Positions 41,203 to 47,860 of a DNA stretch of 47,860 nt are shown piece by piece. How positions within the stretch are numbered: the first letter of the stretch is position 1; each line of letters begins with the position of its first letter. Source of the DNA: Deltaproteobacteria bacterium (GTDB lineage Bacteria > Desulfobacterota > Desulfuromonadia > Desulfuromonadales > Geopsychrobacteraceae). The notes below the pieces were generated by a model. It saw only the letters and a list, made by a program, of their open reading frames with translations, did no database searches and was not told the DNA's origin. A program made the translations under genes and the position numbers. The stretch spans positions 1-47,860 of the forward strand of contig JAJRWH010000094.1 of the NCBI GenBank assembly GCA_024276935.1. The letters are read 5' to 3'.

Positions 41203-43565
41203 TGACTCACTCGATTTCAGCAAAAAATGCCGAGCTTCTGGCTCCGGCGGGCAGTCTCGAAGCGTTTTTTGCCGCAATGACGGCAGGTGCTGATGCGGTC
41301 TATGTGGGTCTCAAGGCTTTCTCAGCCCGGGCCAAGGCCAAGAATTTTTCTCTGCGTGAAATTGAGCTGCTCTGTCGTTATGTGCGCCGGGAGGGGCGAC
41401 GGCTCTACGTGACTCTCAATACCCTGGTGAAAGAGCAGGAACTGCCGGAGTTGATCGAAACCCTGGGCGCCTTGCAGCAACTTGGGGTCGATGGGCTGAT
41501 TATTCAGGATCTGGGGATCTGGCAGTTGGTCAAAACCCATTTTCCCGCCCTTGAACTGCATGCCTCAACCCAGATGACAGTTCACAATGCCGCCGGGGTA
41601 CAGATGCTGGAGCAGATGGGTTTTACCCGTGCGGTTCTGGCGCGTGAACTGACCTTGACTGAAATTACCGAGATTCGCCGTGAGACGACGATTGAACTTG
41701 AGCACTTTATTCATGGGGCCCTTTGTTTCTCTTTTTCCGGCCAGTGCTATTTTTCATCTTTTCTTGGTGGTATGAGCGGCAATCGTGGCCGTTGTGCCCA
41801 GCCCTGCCGCCGTCAGCATCGTCAGCGGCAGCAGCAGGGTTACTATTTTTCGACCAACGATCTTTCAGCGATTGATCTGTTGCCACAGCTGCTCGATGCC
41901 GGGGTGATGAGCCTCAAGATTGAAGGGCGGATGAAGAGTGCCGAGTATGTTCATAATGTGGTAGCAGCCTACCGGATGGTTCTGGATGCGTCTTCTCAGG
42001 ACCAGCAAGAAAAGGTTGCAGAAGCCAAACGACTGCTGAAAGTCAGTTTCGGACGCAAACCGACCAAGGGGTTTCTTGGCGGTTGTCAGCCTCCGGATAT
42101 TGCGACCCCTTCGGTCAAGGGGGCGACCGGGCAGTATCTGGGAGAGATCGAGAGGGTGCGTGGGCGCGAGATCAGTTTTCGCAGCAGTGGCCCCTTGCAG
42201 GTTGGTGACCGGTTGCGGATTCAACCACGCACAGATCGGGCCGGGACGGCCTTTACCCTGCGTAGCCTGCATCAGGGCAAGCGTCAGGTCCATCGTCTCG
42301 ACAAGGGATTTGTCAGTGTTGCAACCCCGTTTCATGATCGTTTTGGAGTGGGTGATTCGGTTTTCAAGGTTTCTTCAAGTGCCGCGTTCAGTATGAGTGA
42401 CCAGGCTTGTCGCAAAAAACTGCAACAGTTACCAGCGCCCCGAATCCCTCTTGATCTTGACGTGTTTCTCAGCCCGCAGGAAATCAAGCTGCGGGCTGAA
42501 AGCCGTGGCCAGCATTGGGAAGCCGAGTACCCGCTCGAAACCGATGTGGCCAGTACTCAAGGGTTGGACCGCCGACGATTACACAAGGTCTTTGCCGCAA
42601 CCGACAAGGCGCCTTTCAGTTTACGTCGTTTCCAGGCAGAGGTAACGGCTGATCTTTTTGTTCCTCCCAAGCGGCTAAAGGAAGTTCGGCGACAGTTCTA
42701 TGCCGAGATTGAACAGGACTGGCCCGAAGTAACCGACGGCCCGGTTGCCGGGGTTGCAACGGCTCTGGCCGGGCTGCTGCCGGCACAAGGACTGCGACCA
42801 CAAAAAGCACGACTGCGGGTGCAATTACGTGATGCCGGCGAGCAACGCTTGCTGCAGGACGACAAGGTTGACCAGCTGATAATTGCCCTTTCAGCAGCTA
42901 ATCTGCATGCGGCTTCAGCCTTGCGCAAGCGCAGTGAACAGGTCATCTGGGATATCCCTTTTATCCTGATCGGGGAGGACTGGCTGGGAGTTCAGCAAAT
43001 GGTCAGGCAGCTGCACCAGCAGGGGTTCAACCATTTTCGACTGAATAATCTCGGGGACTTTCCTCTTTTTGAAAAGCTTGAGGAAGTAAAGCTCTACAGC
43101 AGTTTCAGATTGTTCTCGCTCAATCATCAGGCTTTGCTGGCCTGGCGTGATCTGGGGATCGCCGACGCTGAACTCTATATTGAGGATGATCGCGAAAATC
43201 TGAATGCGTTACTGCAACGGGACTTGGGGATCGATCTGTCGTTGACGATCTATGCCAGTGTGCCTCTGTTGCGCTCACGGATTGAAATTCGCCCGCTTAA
43301 AGGGGGCCACCCGGTGGTCAGTGATCGTGGTGATGCCTATCGCGTTCAGCAACGTCGGGGGGTGACCCGTCTCGACAGTTTGACCGATTTCTCCTTTATT
43401 GCCGAACAGGCCGAACTGGAAGCCTCTGGTTGCCAGAGCTTTGTCGTTGATCTGTCACATCTGGGGGCCTTTTCGGCTCGTGCCAAAGAGGTTCTGGAGT
43501 TTGTCCGGCGGCGCAGTGATCCACCCCAGTGCAGTAAATTCAACTACCGACAGGGACTTGAATAA
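41202..43565 (+). CDS. Peptidase U32-family protein (RlhA/TrhP-like)
   Basis: This 787-residue protein has an N-terminal U32 TIM-barrel domain with the cysteine set C175, C182, C198, C202 (HGALCFSFSGQCYFS, GRCAQPC), ligands for an iron-sulfur cluster in this family. A long C-terminal part of the DUF3656/collagenase-like type follows. Relatives in E. coli hydroxylate 23S rRNA (RlhA) or tRNA (TrhP). Length fits RlhA better. The true start is ATG at 41202, sharing a base with the DsbC-like gene's stop. Confidence 0.88.
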   Translation: MTHSISAKNAELLAPAGSLEAFFAAMTAGADAVYVGLKAFSARAKAKNFSLREIELLCRYVRREGRRLYVTLNTLVKEQELPELIETLGALQQLGVDGLIIQDLGIWQLVKTHFPALELHASTQMTVHNAAGVQMLEQMGFTRAVLARELTLTEITEIRRETTIELEHFIHGALCFSFSGQCYFSSFLGGMSGNRGRCAQPCRRQHRQRQQQGYYFSTNDLSAIDLLPQLLDAGVMSLKIEGRMKSAEYVHNVVAAYRMVLDASSQDQQEKVAEAKRLLKVSFGRKPTKGFLGGCQPPDIATPSVKGATGQYLGEIERVRGREISFRSSGPLQVGDRLRIQPRTDRAGTAFTLRSLHQGKRQVHRLDKGFVSVATPFHDRFGVGDSVFKVSSSAAFSMSDQACRKKLQQLPAPRIPLDLDVFLSPQEIKLRAESRGQHWEAEYPLETDVASTQGLDRRRLHKVFAATDKAPFSLRRFQAEVTADLFVPPKRLKEVRRQFYAEIEQDWPEVTDGPVAGVATALAGLLPAQGLRPQKARLRVQLRDAGEQRLLQDDKVDQLIIALSAANLHAASALRKRSEQVIWDIPFILIGEDWLGVQQMVRQLHQQGFNHFRLNNLGDFPLFEKLEEVKLYSSFRLFSLNHQALLAWRDLGIADAELYIEDDRENLNALLQRDLGIDLSLTIYASVPLLRSRIEIRPLKGGHPVVSDRGDAYRVQQRRGVTRLDSLTDFSFIAEQAELEASGCQSFVVDLSHLGAFSARAKEVLEFVRRRSDPPQCSKFNYRQGLE

Positions 43566-44524
43566 TGAAAATAGTGATTCTCGATGGTCATGGAGCCAAC
43601 CCGGGTGATTTGAGCTGGGAGGGCTTTGCCACCCTTGGTGAACTTAAGATTTATCCCCGCACAGCGGCAAGTGAACTGATCGCCCGAGCTCAAGGTGCCG
43701 AGGTTCTTCTCACCAACAAGGTTTTTCTGTTGCAGCCCGAACTTGAGCAGTTACCAGAACTACGTTACATCGGAGTTCTGGCAACCGGGTACAATGTGGT
43801 CGATATCGAAACCTGTCGTCAGCGGCAGATCGCGGTCACAAATATCCCCGGGTACAGTTCTCATTCGGTCTGCCAGATGACTTTTGCACTGATTCTGGGG
43901 CTCACTCATCAATTGCTGCATCATAATCGGTTGGTCAAGGACCTTAGCTGGAGCCGGAGTGCCGAGCCCTGCCTGATCGACCGTCCCCTGATTGAACTGG
44001 CCGGACGGACTCTGGGCTTGATCGGTTTTGGCCAGATCGCCCGCGAAGTTGCGCGGGTCGCCCAGGCCTTTGGAATGAATGTCCAGGTTTTTACCGCCCA
44101 CCCCGAAAACTATCGGAACGACTGGCCCACGATTCATTTTGTCTCTCTGGAGAAACTTGTGGCCAGCAGTGATATTATTTCGCTGCATTGTCCCCTCAAT
44201 GATCAGACTCAGGGACTGGTTGATTCCCGCTTTCTCGGGCAGATGAAAGCCGGGGCTCTGCTGATTAATACCGGTCGGGGACTGTTGGTGGATGAAGCAA
44301 CGGTTGCAAAGGCCCTGCACGATGGCCAGCTGGCCGGTTATGCGGCAGATGTTCTTGGGGTTGAGCCCCCTCCCGAAGATCATCCCCTGCTCAGTGCCCC
44401 CAATGCCCTGTTGACACCACATATTGCCTGGGGAACGGTCGCGGCCAGACAGCGTTTGATCACCCTGGCTCTGGAAAATCTGCAAGCCTTTGCTGGTGGA
44501 GAAGTAAAAAACCGGATTGTCTGA
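43565..44524 (+). CDS. D-2-hydroxyacid dehydrogenase (glycerate/hydroxypyruvate type)
   Basis: This 319-residue NAD-dependent enzyme reduces a 2-oxo acid such as hydroxypyruvate to the D-2-hydroxy acid. The dinucleotide loop GFGQIAR is at 154-160, and the catalytic Arg, Glu and His are R238 (NTGRG), E267 and H286 (TPHIAWG). The ATG shares a base with the TAA of the U32 gene (TAATG). Glycerate dehydrogenase is the best guess, but an aromatic 2-oxo acid cannot be excluded. Confidence 0.9.
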   Translation: MKIVILDGHGANPGDLSWEGFATLGELKIYPRTAASELIARAQGAEVLLTNKVFLLQPELEQLPELRYIGVLATGYNVVDIETCRQRQIAVTNIPGYSSHSVCQMTFALILGLTHQLLHHNRLVKDLSWSRSAEPCLIDRPLIELAGRTLGLIGFGQIAREVARVAQAFGMNVQVFTAHPENYRNDWPTIHFVSLEKLVASSDIISLHCPLNDQTQGLVDSRFLGQMKAGALLINTGRGLLVDEATVAKALHDGQLAGYAADVLGVEPPPEDHPLLSAPNALLTPHIAWGTVAARQRLITLALENLQAFAGGEVKNRIV

Positions 44525-44594
44525 CCCATTTAGCCAGCTTTCCCCTTGCTGCAAGCGGCAGTGCGCGGTAACCTGTCGTTATTTTCCTGGTTGT

Positions 44595-44610
44595 GGTGTC
44601 TGCAGACACC
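44595..44610. other. Perfect 16-bp palindrome upstream of the lipoprotein gene
   Basis: GGTGTCTGCAGACACC is self-complementary over all 16 bases and is followed after four bases by a run of five Ts. It may be a weak terminator for the dehydrogenase gene or a protein-binding site for the next gene. Confidence 0.4.
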
Positions 44611-44635
44611 GGGATTTTTCAACACGTCAGGACCT

Positions 44636-45400
44636 ATGAAACCATTTCTTTACAGTTTGCTGATGCTGGCCACTCTGGCGGGGTGTATCTCAGTTCCTTT
44701 GTCCGCACCAGACAACCACGCAGTTCAAACCGGGATCAGTGGCATGGTCAAGGATCATACGGGAAAACCGGTTGCAGGTGCCTGGGTCTACGCGTATCGC
44801 AATACCAGTACCAGTCTGCGCGGCCCGGCAGATTTTGGTGCCCGGACCGATCACGGGGGCCATTTTTTTATTGATCTGGTTGACGGACGCTATTATCTGG
44901 TTGCCCGCTGGCGGCGGGATGGTGGTGAAGCCGGGCCACCCCAGGTTGGTGATTCCTGGGCGTTACCCAAGAGGAATCCGGTCGTTGTTGTGCCCCGCCA
45001 GGTCAGTTCGGTTGACTTTGTTTTGCAGGGGGTTAAAGCCGGGCAGCCAATCATTATGCGCAGTGGAAGTCTCGCTCGGGGAAAGACCGGATTTACCGGC
45101 CAGCTGGTTGATATGGCGGGCAATCCGCAGGTTGGTGGCTTTGCCCTGGCCTATACCAATGATGATTTTCGACGGATGCCTGATTATACCTCGTCTGTTG
45201 TTGGCTCTGATGGGCGATTTCAGCTTTTTGTTCCTGCCGGAAGTCGTTACTGTCTGGCGGCACGAACGCGAACACGTGGCCAGCCCATTGCGGGCGAACC
45301 CTATGGCCTGCTTGGCAGGGGTAAGGCGGGTTGTCCCCTGGCGGTCAAGGATCGACTGATTGATGTCGGTACGATTCGTTTACAACCCTATCAACGTTAA
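44636..45400 (+). CDS. Lipoprotein with two carboxypeptidase-regulatory-like domains
   Basis: This 254-residue exported lipoprotein has the lipobox LAGC with the lipidated C17. Two similar beta-sandwich units follow (about 33-125 and 150-250), each opening G-x-V/L-D/K followed by GNP or GKP and AxAYxN. These are CarboxypepD_reg-type folds, usually binding or structural. The start at 44636 gives the signal peptide; the frame to 44546 has no such support. Role unknown. Confidence 0.82.
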   Translation: MKPFLYSLLMLATLAGCISVPLSAPDNHAVQTGISGMVKDHTGKPVAGAWVYAYRNTSTSLRGPADFGARTDHGGHFFIDLVDGRYYLVARWRRDGGEAGPPQVGDSWALPKRNPVVVVPRQVSSVDFVLQGVKAGQPIIMRSGSLARGKTGFTGQLVDMAGNPQVGGFALAYTNDDFRRMPDYTSSVVGSDGRFQLFVPAGSRYCLAARTRTRGQPIAGEPYGLLGRGKAGCPLAVKDRLIDVGTIRLQPYQR

Positions 45401-45437
45401 ACGACTTTATTCCATGCTCAAAAGGATTCTATCGATC

Positions 45438-47537
45438 ATGCAGAGCTTCAAAAATCTTAAAGTCAGAATTCTGGTTGTTGTCCTGCTGTTTGGGCTGGTC
45501 GGCCTTGCCCAGGCAACAACGGAACGCGGTTTCGATACCAATCGGGCCCGGTTGCTTGGGCACATGCTCCAGCAGCAGTTGGGTCGCCATCATTACAGTA
45601 ACAAGGCTCTGGATGATCAGCTTTCTGCTGCCGCCTATGACCTTTATCTCAAACAGCTGGATGGTCAAAAGCGTTTCTTGCTGAAGTCTGATGTTGAACA
45701 GCTTTCGGTCTACAAAAACCATATCGACGAAGCGATTCGCAGTGGCCGTCTTGGCCTGCCGCAGCTGGGCCGTAAACTGCTCAATCGTCGAATTGAACAG
45801 GTCAAGAATCTGGCAACAGAGATTTTGGCGAAAGAGTTTGATTTTGAGCGCGAAGACACCTTTGAGACCGATCCGGAAAAAATTGACTATGCCACCGATG
45901 TTTCAGGACTTGCAGAACGTTGGCGGCAGATCCTCAAATATCAGACGATTAACCGTTATCTCGGACTTCTTGAAGAAGAACTGAAAACGACCCATCCTGC
46001 TGACCTGGTCAAGGCTGATGACAAGGTCAAAAAGCGCTTGCGGGTTGAGGCGCGGGCCAAGGTTCTGAAGACGCAACTCAACAGTCTGGCACGTATGCTG
46101 GATGAAACCACTCAAGATCATTATGATCGCTATCTCAATGCGATAGCGCGTGCCTTTGATCCTCATACCAATTATCTGGCTCCGACCAGTAAAGAAGATT
46201 TTGATATCAGTATGCGGGGTTCTCTGGAAGGGATTGGGGCCACCCTGCGCGAAGAAGATGGTTATATCAAAGTTGTGCGTATCATTCCGGGAAGTGCCGC
46301 CTATCGTCAGGGACAACTTGAAGCAGAAGATATTATCCTTAAGGTTGCCGAAGGGGCCAAGGGAGAGCCGGTCGATATTACCGATACCAGGATTCGCGAT
46401 GCCGTGGCCCTGATTCGGGGTAAAAAGGGCACCGAGGTGCGTCTGACGGTCAAAAAATCTGATGGTCGACAGGTGGTGATCCCGATTGTGCGCGATATTG
46501 TCGAAATCGATGAAACCTTCGTCAAGAGTACAACGGTTACCGACGAGCAAAGTCAGAAGCGTTTTGGTTATATCAAGGTTCCCTCTTTCTATCGTGATTA
46601 TACGGGCAAGACCGGGCGAAACTGCACCAACGATATGCGTAAGGAATTACGTAAACTGAGCACAGAAAAGATTGATGGGCTGATCATTGATCTGCGCAAT
46701 AATGGTGGTGGTTCCTTAGGGGATGCGGTGGATATGACCGGGCTTTTTATTGACAAGGGTCCTATCGTTCAGGTGCGCAGCCGTGGAGGAAAGATTCGTG
46801 AACTGCGTGATCGTGACGGTGGAGTTGAATATGCGGGCCCGGTCGTGGTTTTGGTTAATCGTTTCAGTGCTTCGGCATCCGAAATCTTTGCCGGAGCCTT
46901 GCAGGACTACAAACGGGCGCTGATTGTCGGGGATGCTCATACCCACGGCAAGGGCACGGTCCAGGCAATGCTTGACCTTGATCGCGCGGTTCGTCTGCAG
47001 GGGATGGAAAAATATCTGCCGCTCGGAGCGTTGAAGGTGACCATCCAGAAGTTTTATCGGATCAGTGGTGAATCAACCCAGGAGCGTGGCGTCATTCCCG
47101 ACATCATCCTGCCTTCACGTTATGACGGGATGAAAAGTGGTGAAAAGTATCTGCCCAATGCCCTGGCCTGGGATCATATCAAAAGTGCCGATTACAGACT
47201 CTGGCCTCACCCGATTACCAATATCGAACAGTTACGCGCCCAGAGTGCAAAGCGGATGGAAGAGTCTGAAAAGTTCAAAGAGTTTATCGAAGTTGCCATT
47301 AAAGCCAAAGAGCGGCGTGAACACAGTCGCCAGTCTCTTCAGTTGGCAACGATTTTAAAAGAACGTGAAGAACTTCATCAACTCCAGGTTCGCGAGACAA
47401 CATCACCCCACGGTGGTCTGGTCTCCGACAAGGACAAACAGAAAAAAAATAAAGAAGAACCAACCCTCAAAGAAAAGATCAAAGAGGATCCCTACGTGTT
47501 TGAGGCAGAAAAGCTTTTGTTGATGGCCAAAAGCTAG
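45438..47537 (+). CDS. prc: Carboxy-terminal processing protease (Prc/Tsp)
   Basis: This 699-residue periplasmic serine protease of family S41 cleaves proteins from their C-termini. It has an N-terminal signal/anchor (about 5-27), an N-terminal helical domain, a PDZ domain around 225-310 and the S41 core with the Ser-Lys dyad S479 (SASASEIF) and K505 (GKGTVQ). A C-terminal DUF3340-like region follows. Length matches E. coli Prc (682). The start at 45438 follows AAAGGA by eleven bases; ATG at 45414 has no site and 45360 overlaps the lipoprotein gene. Confidence 0.93.
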   Translation: MQSFKNLKVRILVVVLLFGLVGLAQATTERGFDTNRARLLGHMLQQQLGRHHYSNKALDDQLSAAAYDLYLKQLDGQKRFLLKSDVEQLSVYKNHIDEAIRSGRLGLPQLGRKLLNRRIEQVKNLATEILAKEFDFEREDTFETDPEKIDYATDVSGLAERWRQILKYQTINRYLGLLEEELKTTHPADLVKADDKVKKRLRVEARAKVLKTQLNSLARMLDETTQDHYDRYLNAIARAFDPHTNYLAPTSKEDFDISMRGSLEGIGATLREEDGYIKVVRIIPGSAAYRQGQLEAEDIILKVAEGAKGEPVDITDTRIRDAVALIRGKKGTEVRLTVKKSDGRQVVIPIVRDIVEIDETFVKSTTVTDEQSQKRFGYIKVPSFYRDYTGKTGRNCTNDMRKELRKLSTEKIDGLIIDLRNNGGGSLGDAVDMTGLFIDKGPIVQVRSRGGKIRELRDRDGGVEYAGPVVVLVNRFSASASEIFAGALQDYKRALIVGDAHTHGKGTVQAMLDLDRAVRLQGMEKYLPLGALKVTIQKFYRISGESTQERGVIPDIILPSRYDGMKSGEKYLPNALAWDHIKSADYRLWPHPITNIEQLRAQSAKRMEESEKFKEFIEVAIKAKERREHSRQSLQLATILKEREELHQLQVRETTSPHGGLVSDKDKQKKNKEEPTLKEKIKEDPYVFEAEKLLLMAKS

Positions 47538-47566
47538 AATCCCTTGTTTTGCAGGTTTTTTTAATA

Positions 47567-47597
47567 GGGGGAAGGTCTCAGGCCTTCCCCCTTTTTT
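47567..47597 (+). terminator. Rho-independent terminator after prc
   Basis: GGGGGAAGG and CCTTCCCCC form a nine-base-pair stem with a seven-base loop and six Ts. It ends the prc transcript. Confidence 0.93.
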
Positions 47598-47660
47598 CTG
47601 CCGAACGTCATCTTTGGTGATAAGATATATGGGAGATTTTTCACGGGGGAATCATAATTA

Positions 47661-47860
47661 ATGGCAACAGACGCTGGGATAATTGTCGAAAAAAGAATTC
47701 GCGGATATGCGATTCTGGCTTTTTTGCTCTGGAGTTTTTTGTGCGGGCTGGTTTTTTATGTCAACAGCCGTACCGAGGCTGCCGGTGTCATCGGCAATGC
47801 ACAGATTATGGCACGGACCAGTATTGACAAGGATATCGCCTATCGCCATTGGATTGCGAA
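47661..47860 (+). CDS. Sensor protein with N-terminal membrane helix and DUF3365-like domain (3' end outside window)
   Basis: The frame is open from ATG 47661 to the window edge, 66 residues. It has a membrane helix at about 16-34. The following stretch ARTSIDKDIAYRHWIA matches the start of DUF3365/Tll0287-like heme-binding sensor domains, which usually precede PAS and histidine-kinase domains. GGGGGA lies about eleven bases upstream. The effector part lies outside the window, so kinase is only likely. Confidence 0.65.
   Translation, partial: MATDAGIIVEKRIRGYAILAFLLWSFLCGLVFYVNSRTEAAGVIGNAQIMARTSIDKDIAYRHWIA

Overview
The window looks like a chromosomal segment of a strictly anaerobic, aromatic-compound-degrading bacterium, most likely a deltaproteobacterium of the Desulfuromonadales/Geobacter type. 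This is an inference. It rests on the anaerobic benzoyl-CoA pathway hydrolase (Oah/BamA), ferredoxin-dependent 2-oxoacid oxidoreductase, an aldehyde:ferredoxin oxidoreductase, ADP-forming acyl-CoA synthetase, a TRAP transporter and a DUF3365-type sensor. No rRNA, tRNA, CRISPR array, insertion sequence or phage gene was recognised.

Layout. (1) 1-1.8 kb, minus strand: a defence-type edge with the start of a type I restriction methylase gene (hsdM, cut by the window edge) and a HepT/MntA toxin-antitoxin pair. (2) 1.9-11.9 kb, minus strand: a nine-gene catabolic operon. In transcription order it holds a 3-hydroxyacyl-CoA dehydrogenase/enoyl-CoA hydratase fusion, thiolase, short-chain dehydrogenase, second thiolase, thioesterase, Had, Oah, Dch and an amidohydrolase. 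Dch, Had and Oah are the enzymes that take cyclohexadienoyl-CoA to ring-opened 3-hydroxypimeloyl-CoA; the other enzymes can continue beta-oxidation. (3) 11.9-12.36 kb: a divergent control region with two identical 15-bp palindromes 209 bp apart, next to an IclR-family regulator. (4) 12.4-25.8 kb, plus strand: IclR regulator, an HgdC/BcrD-type ATPase activator, one HgdB/BcrB/BcrC-type iron-sulfur subunit, ADP-forming acyl-CoA synthetase, CoA-transferase, phenylacetate-CoA-ligase-like enzyme, IorA and IorB, then a tandemly duplicated ACT-domain plus ketopantoate-reductase-like pair. (5) 26-33.1 kb, plus: TRAP transporter DctPQM with an internal terminator, a universal stress protein, an aldehyde ferredoxin oxidoreductase carrying a C-terminal MoaD-like domain that ends in Gly-Gly, and an alpha/beta hydrolase. 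(6) 33.2-38.5 kb, plus: an envelope operon of RND/MMPL transporter, LolA-like periplasmic protein, outer-membrane barrel and a small membrane protein. (7) 38.5-47.9 kb: housekeeping-type genes, namely a chemoreceptor (minus), DsbC-like protein, U32 hydroxylase/peptidase, D-2-hydroxyacid dehydrogenase, lipoprotein, Prc protease and the start of a DUF3365 sensor.

Reading of the system. Regions 2-5 fit a regulon for aromatic acids and probably aromatic amino acids. The TRAP system would import an acid; the ligase, ADP-forming synthetase or CoA-transferase would form the CoA thioester; IorAB would turn aryl-pyruvates into arylacetyl-CoA; AOR would oxidise aryl-aldehydes; and the minus operon would open the ring. 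The enzyme that dearomatises the ring is not present in a known complete form. There is no BcrABCD or BzdNOPQ set and no BamC-I set, only one activator and one BcrB/C-like subunit. That two-gene system, the AOR-MoaD fusion and the duplicated ACT/reductase module are the most unusual items. Four copies of a family of long imperfect inverted repeats sit between genes across regions 2-4.
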